From: Imperialibacter sp964351395 | GTDB taxonomy: Bacteria > Bacteroidota > Bacteroidia > Cytophagales > Cyclobacteriaceae | Assembly: GCA_964351395.1 (NCBI GenBank) | Contig: CAYGOF010000005.1 | Span: 268,615 to 332,614 of the forward strand | Direction of reading: 5' to 3' | DNA length: 64,000 nt | In this document: positions 35,102 to 44,760 of the stretch, piece by piece | How positions within the stretch are numbered: the first letter of the stretch is position 1 | Layout: each line of letters begins with the position of its first letter | Notes under the pieces: model-generated | What the model saw: only the letters and a program-made list of their open reading frames with translations | What the model was told of the DNA's origin: nothing | The model's database searches: none | Program-made: the position numbers and the translations under genes

Positions 35102-36337
35102 TCAGCCCCTTTCGATAGGGAAAGTCAAGCAATGAGGTCCACCGCTTCCTCTGCTAAGCTCACCAGCAGGGATGGTAATAATGGTTTTCTCTATTGTCTC
35201 TTTGTCAATTTTACCGTCTTTGGTTTGCTCAAGAAACACCTCTGCTGGAATTACTGAATAACCAAGACCAATAAAGCCTTCTATCGTTTTGGTGTTCCTC
35301 CGGTAGGTAACTGCCACCCCAGGTTTTACCGCTACAAAATTGCAAGCACTGCTCCATTGCTCACGCTGGTCGTAAGGATACTCGCCGTTTCCACAGGAAA
35401 CAAAGCGTGCTTTAGGGTCCTCAGCCAATATCAAGTCTTTGATGGTATCAAATCGCTCGGAGGTGCCTCCCTGCAGGTCAAAGCTTTCGATGCTTATCTG
35501 CTTGGGATCCTGCAATACATGTTCATAGAGCACATAGTCATGGTCACTTACCTTGGAAAAAATTGTGTCGATATGCATACAGTACTCTTCCTTGGGTATA
35601 TCGACAATCGTAAATTTCTCTACTACATGATGTTCCCTCAATTGCTCCCTGATTCTCCAAAGGGCCACCATATTTGTTCTCTCACTACAGCCTATCAATA
35701 AATGGTTAGGGCTTAAGTGAATTATATCGCCACCTTCAATCGTCTCGGCCCGGTTAGAAAGTGTGATGGCTAAATGATCAGCAGAAGAACACAGGTCGAG
35801 GTACTTGTAGGCACTCCCAGTAAAAACCGGATGGTGATGCGTAATGAACCAAGTGAGTATGTTCTCTCTCTTTCGTGGCATTTTTTCAGCCTGGCAAGTG
35901 ATCACAAAATTATTAACGACGGCTCCAATATCTCTGGTGAAAATAAGATTAGGCACCGGATTAAGCAGAACGCCAGTTTCTCCCTTATAACCACTTATGA
36001 GGGCTTTGGCCAACTCTTCAGGTGTTAGTTGTTGCAAGATGAACTGGGTCTCTGCTGGAAGATTCTCAAGTTTAAATACTTCACCCAATAACAAGGCCTT
36101 CAGGCGACCGTCTTTCAGCACATCTTGTAAAAGCTCAGTAAACTCAAAAACATTCTCCTGTCCGGCAAAGAAAGAAAGCACACCCGTTAAAAGAAGGTGC
36201 TCTTCTTGCATTTTGGGCAAAAAAACGATGTCGTCGTAAAGCAATTCAGCCTTGTTGAACGGAGTCACCCACTCAATGCCTTCATCCGGCCGGTGAACAA
36301 TTACTTTTCTAAGTGTTCCAATATCTGAAGTAACCAT
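35102..36337 (-). CDS. arcA: Arginine deiminase
   Basis: A 411-residue guanidino-group hydrolase that converts arginine to citrulline and ammonia. Active-site landmarks are FTRDIGAVV (Asp), EGGDIIHL (Glu/Asp), CMHIDTIFS (His, Asp) and the C-terminal nucleophile GGPHCLTFP. The length is normal for the family. No ornithine carbamoyltransferase, carbamate kinase or antiporter lies adjacent, so it is a stand-alone gene, as in many Bacteroidota, possibly for nitrogen supply or acid resistance. Confidence 0.92.
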   Translation of the reverse strand: MVTSDIGTLRKVIVHRPDEGIEWVTPFNKAELLYDDIVFLPKMQEEHLLLTGVLSFFAGQENVFEFTELLQDVLKDGRLKALLLGEVFKLENLPAETQFILQQLTPEELAKALISGYKGETGVLLNPVPNLIFTRDIGAVVNNFVITCQAEKMPRKRENILTWFITHHHPVFTGSAYKYLDLCSSADHLAITLSNRAETIEGGDIIHLSPNHLLIGCSERTNMVALWRIREQLREHHVVEKFTIVDIPKEEYCMHIDTIFSKVSDHDYVLYEHVLQDPKQISIESFDLQGGTSERFDTIKDLILAEDPKARFVSCGNGEYPYDQREQWSSACNFVAVKPGVAVTYRRNTKTIEGFIGLGYSVIPAEVFLEQTKDGKIDKETIEKTIITIPAGELSRGSGGPHCLTFPIERG

Positions 36338-36452
36338 ATGCCAATCTACGATGAACTACAAAGACAATACAAGTCTAATCTGCACTTATTCGATTGGCCC
36401 AAGTCACATTTGTTAAACAATAAATATATATTGAGTCTCTTTTGGCTCCATT

Positions 36453-38822
36453 ATGTCACGGATTTTTTTCTGTATAAGTGTGCTGATGACCTTCATTTCT
36501 TCTCCCATCCGGGCTGAAAAAGGAGCTCTCCTTGCCTCTGAGGGGATTATGGACTTAAGAGAATGGGACTTCGACAAGCAAGGCCCCGTGAAGCTCGACG
36601 GCGAATGGTCGTTCTATTGGAATAAGCTGCTCAATCCATCGGAGATCCTTACGCAGAAATCGCCCAAGCAGTACTTCTATTTTCCAAAACTTTGGAATGG
36701 GGCTGTCTCAGACGGCATCGTCCTCAACCGCGAAGGCTTCGCGACCTACTCATTGACCGTTTACCTACCCGCAGGGCATCCGGAACTAATGTTGTGGGTA
36801 GAAGATTTCTACTCGAGCTACCAACTTTTTTTGAACGGGAAGTCATTTACACGTAATGGCAAAGTAGCAACTACCAAAGATGATTACACCCCTCAAGCAT
36901 ATCCTAAAACCAAACCGCTTCGGGTTTCATCCGATACACTTCACCTGGTATTGCAAGTAGCCAATTTTCTTCACCGAAAAGGGGGTAGCTCACAAAGCAT
37001 CACTCTCGGAGAAGAAATGCAGCTCACCCGAGCCAAAGAGATGGAGCTTGCGTATGACTGGATCCTTGCCGGCGCCATGTTTATGGGTGGAATCTTCTTT
37101 TTTGGACTGTACCTGTTCGGCCGCCATGATAAGCCCATGCTTTATTTTGCTCTATTTTGCTTTGCCTACAGCTTCAGAAACATCACTTCAGATATCTACG
37201 CTATTAATATCATTTGGGAGAATATCCCATACGGTATTCTTTTACGCATTGAGCATCTCAGCGTCTTCATAGGCTTGTACTTCTTTGCGCGATATTTACT
37301 AAGTCTTTATCCAGAGGAAATATACAAACCCGCATTCAAGGGCTTTTTATTGATAACGCTAGTGCTAACTATTCTCACCGTGGTTGGCCCTATCCTGCTA
37401 TTTACTTCGGTGTTGCCGTACTATCTATACCTACTACTTGGCGGCATCCTATACGCTGTTTATGTTGTTGTGCTGGCTACGATTCATGGCAGGCCAGGTG
37501 GTGTTTATGCTTTGGTTGCTAAGCTTACCATGTTTGCTATCGTCAGCTATAATGTACTGGTCTATTTCGGACTCACGCCAAGGGTGGTGCTTTTTAATTT
37601 TATCGCCCATCTTACGTTCTTCTTTTTTCAAGGACTTGTACTTTCTTTTCGCTTCGCCTTTCATTTGAAAGAAGCGAAAGCAAAAGCTGAAAAAGCCTCT
37701 CGGGCAAGAACTGAGTTTTTGTCGACCGTGTCGCACGAAATGTTAACACCATTAAATGCTGTGATGGGGATGACCCACTTTTTGATAGACGATAAGCCAA
37801 AGGAAAGCCAGAAAGCTAGCCTTGCTACGCTAAAGTTTTCTGCCGAGCGCCTAATGACTATGATCAATGATGTTCTTGATTTTAGTGAAATCGACTCGGG
37901 TAAAATTGACCTCAATGTTGAAAAAACGTCACTCAAAGCATTTCTTGAAACTGTTTTCAAGTCTTTTTCAAAAAGTGCTAGCGACAAAAAACTTGATTAT
38001 GAATTGAAGGTTGCTGACGACGTACCAGACTATATTTTGTGCGACAAAAAAAGGCTTGAGCAAGTCATAGCCAACTTATTGGATAACGCATTCAAATTTA
38101 CCTCGGCAGGATTTGTCCATGTCGAGGTGTCTGTAGTAGAGAAACATGAAGACAGTATAAAGCTACTATTTGAGGTAGTGGACTCCGGTATTGGTATCGA
38201 AGAAAAGCAAAAAGACTTGATCTTTGAAAGTTTCTCACAGGGCAATGCTTCCACTACCCGTGAGTATGGTGGCACAGGCCTGGGGCTTAGTATCATACGG
38301 CGATTGCTGAAAATTCAGGGTTCCGACATTCAATTCAAAAGCACGCCAGGCGAAGGTTCACGATTCTACTTTAGTCAGTGGTTTGGTTTGGTAAAGCAGG
38401 CAAAAAAGGTTCCGGCGCCTCAAATTTCGGAGGTATTCGACCCGGAAATTGTCACAGGAAAAAGGATTCTTGTGGTGGAAGACAACAAGATAAATGTGCT
38501 GGTTGTAAAAAAGTTTCTTTTGAAATGGGGCGCAAGTGTCGAGATCGCTGACAATGGTCAAATAGCCGTTGACAAATATGAGCAAGAAGCCTTTGATCTC
38601 ATTCTGATGGACTTACAGATGCCAATAATGGATGGCTATGAGGCGACCCAGAAAATAAGAAACAAGAACAAAACAGTGCCTATTATAGCCATCACGGCTG
38701 CAGTGCCCGCCGATATTGAAAGTGATATTCTGAGCGCTGGCATGAACGACTTCGTTACAAAGCCCTTCGTGCCAGAGATCCTTCATGAAAAAATGATCAA
38801 ATATCTTTCGCTGGCACGTTAA
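36453..38822 (+). CDS. Hybrid sensor histidine kinase with 7TMR-DISM sensor
   Basis: A 789-residue protein: signal sequence, an extracellular 7TMR-DISMED2-like domain (about 35-190), seven membrane segments (about 200-400), HisKA with TVSHEMLTPLNAVMG (His428), HATPase with NLLDNAFKF, DSGIGIEE and GGTGLGLSI, and a receiver domain from about residue 668 with phosphoacceptor Asp720 (LILMDLQMPIMDG). It passes phosphate to its own receiver and probably to an unlinked output. The ligand is unknown; DISM domains bind carbohydrates or other small molecules. It ends sharing the stop region with hemE tail-to-tail. Confidence 0.92.
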   Translation: MSRIFFCISVLMTFISSPIRAEKGALLASEGIMDLREWDFDKQGPVKLDGEWSFYWNKLLNPSEILTQKSPKQYFYFPKLWNGAVSDGIVLNREGFATYSLTVYLPAGHPELMLWVEDFYSSYQLFLNGKSFTRNGKVATTKDDYTPQAYPKTKPLRVSSDTLHLVLQVANFLHRKGGSSQSITLGEEMQLTRAKEMELAYDWILAGAMFMGGIFFFGLYLFGRHDKPMLYFALFCFAYSFRNITSDIYAINIIWENIPYGILLRIEHLSVFIGLYFFARYLLSLYPEEIYKPAFKGFLLITLVLTILTVVGPILLFTSVLPYYLYLLLGGILYAVYVVVLATIHGRPGGVYALVAKLTMFAIVSYNVLVYFGLTPRVVLFNFIAHLTFFFFQGLVLSFRFAFHLKEAKAKAEKASRARTEFLSTVSHEMLTPLNAVMGMTHFLIDDKPKESQKASLATLKFSAERLMTMINDVLDFSEIDSGKIDLNVEKTSLKAFLETVFKSFSKSASDKKLDYELKVADDVPDYILCDKKRLEQVIANLLDNAFKFTSAGFVHVEVSVVEKHEDSIKLLFEVVDSGIGIEEKQKDLIFESFSQGNASTTREYGGTGLGLSIIRRLLKIQGSDIQFKSTPGEGSRFYFSQWFGLVKQAKKVPAPQISEVFDPEIVTGKRILVVEDNKINVLVVKKFLLKWGASVEIADNGQIAVDKYEQEAFDLILMDLQMPIMDGYEATQKIRNKNKTVPIIAITAAVPADIESDILSAGMNDFVTKPFVPEILHEKMIKYLSLAR

Positions 38823-39850
38823 CTGTGCCTGTATTCCTTAACAGTCTGGATAAAACATTTCACTTTTTCCGGATCGGTATCGGGGTAAACACCATGCCCC
38901 AGGTTGGCAATATGGCGATGAGGACCAAAAGCTTTAAGCATTTTACTAGTTGCCTTCTTAATATCGTCAAAACTGCCGTACAATGCGCATGGGTCCATAT
39001 TTCCTTGCAAGGTTTTATCAGCGCCTACGATGGATCGTGATTCTGCGATATTCATGTTCCAATCAAGACCTATTGTTGCGCAAGGCAGTTGACCAAGTTC
39101 CTTCATCGCGAAGAATGCACCCTTGGCAAAAACTGTTACAGGAACCTCCGGGATGGCCTCACATATCTTTTTGATATAGGCAAGTGAAAACTCATTGTAA
39201 TGGTGAGGTGGCAGCACGCCGGCCCAAGAGTCGAAAATTTGCAGCATATGGGCTCCAGCTTTTACCTGGGCTTTGAGGTAGCTGATTGTACTTAGGGTGA
39301 TCTTTTCGAGCGCATTGTGAGCCAAGGCAGGGTTGGTATAAAGTAATCCGCGTGCCTTTGAAAACGTTTTGCTTCCCGATCCTTCCACCATGTAAGAGAA
39401 AAGTGTCCAGGGTGCTCCGGCAAAACCGATCAGAGGTACTCTGCCATCAAGCTCTTTATTTGTCAACTTGATAGCCTCCAATACATAGCCAAGGTCGGTA
39501 TCTCCGTCGGCCACCCGCAATTGGTCTACATCTTTTTGTGAACTTATCGTGTTCGGAAAATAAGGGCCTCTTTTTTCCACCATTTCATAGGGACAACCCA
39601 TGGCCTCGGGTATCACCAGTATATCGGAGAAGATAATGGCTGCATCGACACCCAAAATATCGACAGGCTGCACGGTTACTTCCGCGGCATATTGTGGCGT
39701 TTTTACTAATTCGATAAAGCCACTGAGGCTGTTCCTTACAGCTCTATACTCGGGCAAAATCCTACCTGCCTGTCTCATCATCCATACAGGCGTTCGTTCG
39801 GTCATCTCTCCTCTGGCTGCCCGGAGGATCAGGTCATTCTTCAATTGCAT
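38819..39850 (-). CDS. hemE: Uroporphyrinogen decarboxylase
   Basis: A 343-residue HemE with the signatures TPVWMMRQAGRILPEYR near residue 20, IIFSDILVIPEAMG, FAGAPWTLFSYMVEG and GLDWNMNIAESR. It decarboxylates uroporphyrinogen III to coproporphyrinogen III in heme synthesis and competes with SUMT for the same substrate. The last four bases overlap the sensor kinase stop codon in convergent orientation. It is transcribed alone. Confidence 0.96.
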   Translation of the reverse strand: MQLKNDLILRAARGEMTERTPVWMMRQAGRILPEYRAVRNSLSGFIELVKTPQYAAEVTVQPVDILGVDAAIIFSDILVIPEAMGCPYEMVEKRGPYFPNTISSQKDVDQLRVADGDTDLGYVLEAIKLTNKELDGRVPLIGFAGAPWTLFSYMVEGSGSKTFSKARGLLYTNPALAHNALEKITLSTISYLKAQVKAGAHMLQIFDSWAGVLPPHHYNEFSLAYIKKICEAIPEVPVTVFAKGAFFAMKELGQLPCATIGLDWNMNIAESRSIVGADKTLQGNMDPCALYGSFDDIKKATSKMLKAFGPHRHIANLGHGVYPDTDPEKVKCFIQTVKEYRHS

Positions 39851-39943
39851 GCGGCAAAGTTAGTCAGCCTTCGCATATTTCCATCCAGAATTATCAACAG
39901 AAGAAGCAACTTGGTACATACTGATATACAGACTGCTTTTTCG

Positions 39944-39951
39944 TTACCTTT
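39944..39951 (+). promoter_or_regulatory. Candidate -7 box TACCTTTG of the serine dehydratase gene
   Basis: TACCTTTG matches TAnnTTTG and ends 23 bases before the ATG at 39975, a suitable distance. The -33 region is weak (TTGG near 39910). Confidence 0.4.
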
Positions 39952-39974
39952 GTTGAATAACAAAATGAGCTGAT

Positions 39975-40880
39975 ATGGGTATACTGTTCGAAAACTTCGT
40001 CTCCTGGAAAAAAGAATGTCAGGATCGAAATCTCAAGCTCTTTGAACCTGTGATCAACTATGAGGTTCAGCAAAAAAACAAAACAGCCGAAGAAGTTTGG
40101 AGTGGTTTGCAGACAGCCTACGACGTAATGAAAGATGCCGTGCAAACAGGTCTTTCCGAAAACATGACTTCGCGTTCCGGCATGATCAACAACGGAGCTA
40201 AAAAGGTCTACAACAACCCTATTTCCGTACTTTCGAAGGAGTTTCAGGTACTGGTTTCCAGGGCTCTTGCAGCCAAGGAGGTCAACTCCTGCATGGGTCG
40301 CGTGGTAGCAGCCCCTACTGCTGGCGCATCAGGCATTCTTCCCGGCACACTTGTTACGCTGCAAGAGCTTCACCATTTGGACGACCAAAAAATCCTGGAG
40401 GGGCTGCTCGTAGGGGCAGGTATTGCCCTAATTATGGAGCAAAAAGCTTCTATTTCCGGAGCTGTTGGGGGCTGTCAGGCAGAAACAGGAAGTGCAGCAG
40501 CAATGGCATCAGGTGCGATTGTTTATTGCTTAGGCGGGAATATAGATCAGGTTTTTAATGCCGTAGCCATCACAGTACAATGCATGCTAGGCTTGGTTTG
40601 CGACCCTGTAGCAGGCTTGGTTGAAGTACCTTGTGTGGTTCGCAATGCCAGTGCCGCGGCTATTGCCAATTCATCGGCACAAATTGCTATTTCCGATGTC
40701 AGCAGCGTTATTCCTGTCGACGAATGTGTAGAAGCGATGGGAGAAATTGGCCAGGCAATGGAAACCCGTTACAAGGAAACAGCGGAGGGAGGTCTGGCCG
40801 CAACAACTACAGGCCGCGCTATTGCCAAGAAGGTGCTGATCCATGACATCGAAATTCTTGACGATGACGGCGATCAGTAG
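39975..40880 (+). CDS. sdaAA: L-serine dehydratase, iron-sulfur-dependent, alpha chain
   Basis: The 301-residue protein is the catalytic alpha domain of the 4Fe-4S L-serine ammonia-lyase, which turns serine into pyruvate and ammonia. Motifs: SRSGMINNGAKKVY, VVAAPTAGASGILPGTL, ISGAVGGCQAETGSAAAMASG and GLVCDPVAGLVEVPCVVRN. Conserved cysteines near residues 168, 212 and 223 are candidate cluster ligands. The beta domain, fused in many bacteria or encoded next door in others, is not present in the window. Confidence 0.9.
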   Translation: MGILFENFVSWKKECQDRNLKLFEPVINYEVQQKNKTAEEVWSGLQTAYDVMKDAVQTGLSENMTSRSGMINNGAKKVYNNPISVLSKEFQVLVSRALAAKEVNSCMGRVVAAPTAGASGILPGTLVTLQELHHLDDQKILEGLLVGAGIALIMEQKASISGAVGGCQAETGSAAAMASGAIVYCLGGNIDQVFNAVAITVQCMLGLVCDPVAGLVEVPCVVRNASAAAIANSSAQIAISDVSSVIPVDECVEAMGEIGQAMETRYKETAEGGLAATTTGRAIAKKVLIHDIEILDDDGDQ

Positions 40881-40881
40881 T

Positions 40882-42096
40882 TTAATGATCCCTTTTTAAA
40901 TAGGATGGGATGACAAGGAAAACCGCTACAATCGTAACAATAGCCGCCGCAAGAAATGCGGCACCCGGAAAATACACGATGGCATCATCGCTTGTGAAGT
41001 AAGCAAACAGATAAGTCATCACCGGCGGCCCTATAATGGACGTCACGCTGGTCAGGCTGGTTAAAGCACCTTGTAGCTCGCCTTGCTCATTGGAGGGTGC
41101 CTGGGCCGATATAAGGCTTTGCAGGGAGGGGCCAGCAAAACCACCTAAGGCAAATGGTACCATAAAGGCGAACATCATCCATCCCTGAGTAGAAAAAGCA
41201 AATAAAAGGAAACCAATTATATAGAAAAACAGGCCTACAAAAACTGCGTTCCATTGACCAATTTTAGGAACCACTAATCTAATGAGGCCTCCTTGAACGA
41301 TTGCCACGGTTAAACCTACAAAACCTAGTGAATATCCAACCCAGGCTTCATCCCAACCAAACTTTAGCATAGTGAAATAAGCCCAGGTACTTTGATTCAC
41401 ATGCCCTCCCAGGTAAATAAAGAAAAAGGCTCCTACCAGGCCCAATACTTTTGGGTAGTTGAACAATCCCTTCAAAGAACCCAGTGGGTTGGCTCTCTTT
41501 ATATTAAATGGTCGTCGTTTATCTGCCGGCAGCGACTCAGGAAGAACGAAATAGCCATACATCCAATTTAACAGGGCAAGAGCAGCCGCTGCAAAAAATG
41601 GAATTCTCGGACCAAACTGACCTAAAAGCCCACCAATGACCGGGCCTATGATAAAGCCAAGGCCAAAAGCTGCCCCAATAATCCCAAAGTTTTGAGCACG
41701 CTTCTCCGGCGTGCTAATGTCAGCGATATAGGCTGAGGCAGTAGTAAAGCTGGCTCCGGTAATACCTGCCAGTAATCGGCCGACAAAAAGCCACCAAATC
41801 GTTGGTGCGAAAGCCAGCAGCAGATAATCGACACCAAACCCAAACAGGGACGCCAGCAATACTGGACGCCTGCCAAAATGATCACTTAAGCCACCCAAAA
41901 CAGGTGCAAATAAAAACTGCATCCCAGCATAGGCAAACATCAACCAGCCACCATAAAGTGCCGCTTCGCTTAGGTCACCTTTGATAAGCTCCTGAATCAG
42001 ACTTGGTATGACAGGTATAATAATACCAAGACCCGTAACGTCTATCAAAAGAGTAATGAAAATAAAACCCAGGGCGGCGGGACGCTTTTCCGACAT
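40882..42096 (-). CDS. MFS exporter of the TCR/Tet family
   Basis: A 404-residue, 12-helix major facilitator protein. Family marks are DVTGLGIIIPVIPSLIQE in helix 1, the loop motif GGLSDHFGRRPVLLASLFGFGVDYLLLAF and RLLAGITGASFTTASAYIADISTPEKRAQNFGIIGAAFGLGFIIGP split over helices 4-5. It resembles TetA-type efflux pumps, but chromosomal relatives in this phylum need not confer tetracycline resistance. Substrate unknown. It is convergent with sdaAA, with a one-base gap. Confidence 0.88.
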   Translation of the reverse strand: MSEKRPAALGFIFITLLIDVTGLGIIIPVIPSLIQELIKGDLSEAALYGGWLMFAYAGMQFLFAPVLGGLSDHFGRRPVLLASLFGFGVDYLLLAFAPTIWWLFVGRLLAGITGASFTTASAYIADISTPEKRAQNFGIIGAAFGLGFIIGPVIGGLLGQFGPRIPFFAAAALALLNWMYGYFVLPESLPADKRRPFNIKRANPLGSLKGLFNYPKVLGLVGAFFFIYLGGHVNQSTWAYFTMLKFGWDEAWVGYSLGFVGLTVAIVQGGLIRLVVPKIGQWNAVFVGLFFYIIGFLLFAFSTQGWMMFAFMVPFALGGFAGPSLQSLISAQAPSNEQGELQGALTSLTSVTSIIGPPVMTYLFAYFTSDDAIVYFPGAAFLAAAIVTIVAVFLVIPSYLKRDH

Positions 42097-42285
42097 GTTC
42101 TGAAAATTTCAGGGCGAAAGGTACGAAATTAGGTGGTAGCGCAAATGTATTTTTAACTGCCCTTATGATGCACCAGTTGCTGCGGCAGTTATTGTATCCT
42201 TTTACACAACAAAGTATAAAGGTCACCTCGTACCGACTTTAACTTCTAAGACAAATTTGTACATTTAACCTAAGCCTGTTAACCG

Positions 42286-43038
42286 ATGGACAACAAATAC
42301 TACTTTCTTCTCCTCGTCATAAGCCTCCGGTACTTTCTTGTTGCCAGCTTTGCTTTTTTTCTATTCTACAAAATCTGGAAGAGCAAATGGGGGAAACGAA
42401 AAATTCAAATACATTTTCCAAAAAACCAGGACTACTTTCGCGAAATAGGCTATAGTGTACTCACAATCCTTATATTCTGGGGTGTTGCGCTGAGTACTTT
42501 CACACCTTTGATTCGACCTCATACCAAACACTACACAGACATAGCAGCGTACGGATGGGCCTACTTCGTTTTGAGTATTTTCCTCATGCTCCTGATTCAT
42601 GACGCCTACTTTTACCTGATGCACAGAATCATGCACCACCCGAAATTGTTCAGGGCGTTTCATCGCGTCCATCATCTTTCGACAAACCCCTCTCCCTGGG
42701 CTGCGTTGTCATTCCAACCAGCGGAAGCAATAGTCGAAGCTTCTGTCATCTATGTGATCGTTTTTTCTATTCCTGTGCATCGGTCAGCAATATTAATCTG
42801 GCTAGCATTGATGATGATGTACAATGTGTATGGCCACCTTGGTTTTGAACTCTACCCTAAAAACTTTCAGCGCACCTGGCTCGGCAGATGGTTGAACACC
42901 TCAGTTAATCATAACCAGCATCACAAGTATTTCGTCGGTAACTACGGACTTTATTTCCTTTGGTGGGACAGGCTTTTCGGGACGCTGAGACATGACTATG
43001 ATGATGAATTTGATCGGGTAAAATCACTCCCAAATTAA
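42286..43038 (+). CDS. Sterol desaturase / fatty acid hydroxylase family membrane protein
   Basis: The 250-residue integral membrane protein has the histidine boxes of the di-iron family: HDAYFYLMHRIMHH (about 105-118), HRVHH (about 126-130) and NHNQHH (about 207-212). Four or so membrane helices surround them. Members hydroxylate or desaturate lipids such as carotenoids, sphingolipid bases or ornithine lipids; the substrate here is unknown. It is divergent from the MFS exporter. Confidence 0.87.
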   Translation: MDNKYYFLLLVISLRYFLVASFAFFLFYKIWKSKWGKRKIQIHFPKNQDYFREIGYSVLTILIFWGVALSTFTPLIRPHTKHYTDIAAYGWAYFVLSIFLMLLIHDAYFYLMHRIMHHPKLFRAFHRVHHLSTNPSPWAALSFQPAEAIVEASVIYVIVFSIPVHRSAILIWLALMMMYNVYGHLGFELYPKNFQRTWLGRWLNTSVNHNQHHKYFVGNYGLYFLWWDRLFGTLRHDYDDEFDRVKSLPN

Positions 43039-43224
43039 GCTTTCAAAGTAGATCGCTTGCGTTCATTCGCTTTCTCAATTTTCCTTATTGATCTATTTTT
43101 TCTTTAAATTTGCAGATAAATCTTATCGACCTACCTACGCACAACTAAGCTTTGATCCTTTGGATTAACTCATTGACTTAAAAATAATTAAGTGAGAATT
43201 CAAACGGTACATTTATCTTTTATC

Positions 43225-43232
43225 TAATTTTG
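43225..43232 (+). promoter_or_regulatory. Candidate -7 box TAATTTTG
   Basis: TAATTTTG matches TAnnTTTG and ends 28 bases before the ATG of the coiled-coil lipoprotein gene at 43261. The -33 region is not convincing. Confidence 0.4.
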
Positions 43233-43260
43233 CGACGCAAAGCAAACTGCAACAAAAAGT

Positions 43261-44013
43261 ATGAAAAATCAATTGGCGGTATTAACAATTAGTGCCACTC
43301 TCTTGGCCTCTTGCGGCCTAAAGCAAGAAAATGAAACCTTACAGGGAAAAGTTGATTCCCTGAATACTGAACTAGCCTTTCAGCGTCAAATGGCCGCCGT
43401 TCTTGAAAATGTCGGTGTTCTTCTTGACTCTATTGACAACAATAGAAATGCCTTGAAAGTCAACATGGAAATGGGAACCACGTATGATGATTTCACTACA
43501 CGATTAAGCGAGCTGAATCAATATGTGATGGACTCTGAAAAGAAGATTGATGAACTAGAAAAAAGCATGGCCAAGTCCAATTCATCGAACAGGACTTACT
43601 CAACTTCGATCTCACGACTAAAGAAACAATTGGAAGAAAAGACTGCGCAGATTGCACAGTTGGAAGCGACAGTTGAACAGTACAGGGAAAAAAATCAGGA
43701 ACTGATCAATATTGTGGAGTTCCAGAACACAGAACTTGCCGACCGATCTTCGCAAATTGAAGCTAAGCGCCAGGAGCTGGCCATGCTGGAAACACGTATC
43801 ACAGAGCTACTGACTCAGTCTAAGGTTTCTCAAGCAGACTCCTACTATCTGAGAGCACAAGCAGCAGAGGAAGCTGCCCGTCGTACTCAACTGGCTCCAA
43901 AAAAGAAGAAGGAATCGTACCGAGAAGCACTAGAGCTTTATCAAAAAGCTTTTGACCTTGGCAGAGAAGATGCCAAAGCAAAAATCGATGAAATAAGCGC
44001 ACGACTTAAATAA
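43261..44013 (+). CDS. Coiled-coil lipoprotein of unknown function
   Basis: The 250-residue product has a lipoprotein signal (TISATLLASCGLKQ; cysteine near residue 19). Residues about 20-190 are continuous heptad-rich coiled coil, and the tail (SYREALELYQKAFDLGREDAKAKIDEI) resembles a single TPR-like helical pair. No named family is recognised. It may be a structural or scaffold protein of the envelope. It is transcribed alone and followed by a strong terminator. Confidence 0.78.
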   Translation: MKNQLAVLTISATLLASCGLKQENETLQGKVDSLNTELAFQRQMAAVLENVGVLLDSIDNNRNALKVNMEMGTTYDDFTTRLSELNQYVMDSEKKIDELEKSMAKSNSSNRTYSTSISRLKKQLEEKTAQIAQLEATVEQYREKNQELINIVEFQNTELADRSSQIEAKRQELAMLETRITELLTQSKVSQADSYYLRAQAAEEAARRTQLAPKKKKESYREALELYQKAFDLGREDAKAKIDEISARLK

Positions 44014-44018
44014 TTGAA

Positions 44019-44046
44019 AGGCTCCAATCACTGGAGCCTTTTTTTT
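44019..44046 (+). terminator. Intrinsic terminator after the coiled-coil lipoprotein gene
   Basis: AGGCTCCA and TGGAGCCT form a perfect 8-base stem with a 5-base loop, followed by eight T. It lies between convergent genes. Confidence 0.88.
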
Positions 44047-44049
44047 ACC

Positions 44050-44631
44050 TCAAGCTTTTTTGACGGCTACAATAATTCCAGTTGACCAGCTTAATTTAGT
44101 AAGCAGCAATCTTTCGTTTTTCTCCAGTGCCTCAATCAATCTTACTGCTTTTTTGTCATGTCCGTCCGGCCAGTTGGATTGAGGCAGCATATCGTCTATA
44201 ATATACAGTCCTCCCGGCTTGAGCATGGCGAGTGTCGCTTCAAGCGACAGGTATTTACCATGCCAGGTATCTGCAAAGATGTAGTCAAATGTCAAATGCG
44301 TATTAGTAATGAGCCACTGTTCGGCATCAGAACACACCAGTTTTAGTCTGGAGTCACTTCCCAGAAAATCAGAAGCGACTCCTAAAAAGTGTTCATCATT
44401 GTCCAGGGAAATAAGTGAAGACTTTTGGTCCATTCCGTCAAGTATCCAGGAGGTAGAAAGCCCGGTGCCAGTCCCTAGTTCAAGAAAAGTGCCACTTGGT
44501 TTAGATGCTGCCAGGGTCCTAAGCAATGCGCCGGTCAGTAGATCAGAAGCCATGGAGAATCCTGCACTCTCTGTGGCCGTAGCAATATCTTGATACGCAG
44601 CTGGCATCGTTTGATTGAATTCATCAGTCAT
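44050..44631 (-). CDS. Class I SAM-dependent methyltransferase (O-methyltransferase-like)
   Basis: A 193-residue Rossmann-fold methyltransferase with motif I FLELGTGTGLSTSWIL, acidic motif II LISLDNDEHFLGVA and motif IV DYIFADTWHGKY, followed by LKPGGLYIIDDMLPQSNW, which resembles O-methyltransferases of the catechol/caffeoyl type. The substrate is unknown. The gene is convergent with the coiled-coil lipoprotein. Confidence 0.8.
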   Translation of the reverse strand: MTDEFNQTMPAAYQDIATATESAGFSMASDLLTGALLRTLAASKPSGTFLELGTGTGLSTSWILDGMDQKSSLISLDNDEHFLGVASDFLGSDSRLKLVCSDAEQWLITNTHLTFDYIFADTWHGKYLSLEATLAMLKPGGLYIIDDMLPQSNWPDGHDKKAVRLIEALEKNERLLLTKLSWSTGIIVAVKKA

Positions 44632-44710
44632 AGAGGTAGTCGCTACAGGATTTACCTAACGCTGCCTGCCAACTTAGGAGGAAAACGAATAGAGTTTGTG
44701 GGAGATGTTA

Positions 44711-44757
44711 GGCTCAATTACCCACCAGATCGGTCGGCAATTGAGCCCTCTATTTTT
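44711..44757 (+). terminator. Plus-oriented hairpin with T-run at the leuA 3' end
   Basis: GGCTCAATT (44711-44719) and AATTGAGCC (44739-44747) form a perfect 9-base stem followed on the plus strand by CTCTATTTTTTA. It sits just after the leuA stop, but the T-run faces the other way, so it would stop transcripts entering leuA from the left. No plus-strand gene ends here. Confidence 0.5.
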
Positions 44758-44760
44758 TAT

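Noticed and set aside
40882..42096. A tetracycline resistance determinant
   Set aside because: The TCR/Tet family contains many chromosomal exporters with other substrates; no resistance-element context is present.
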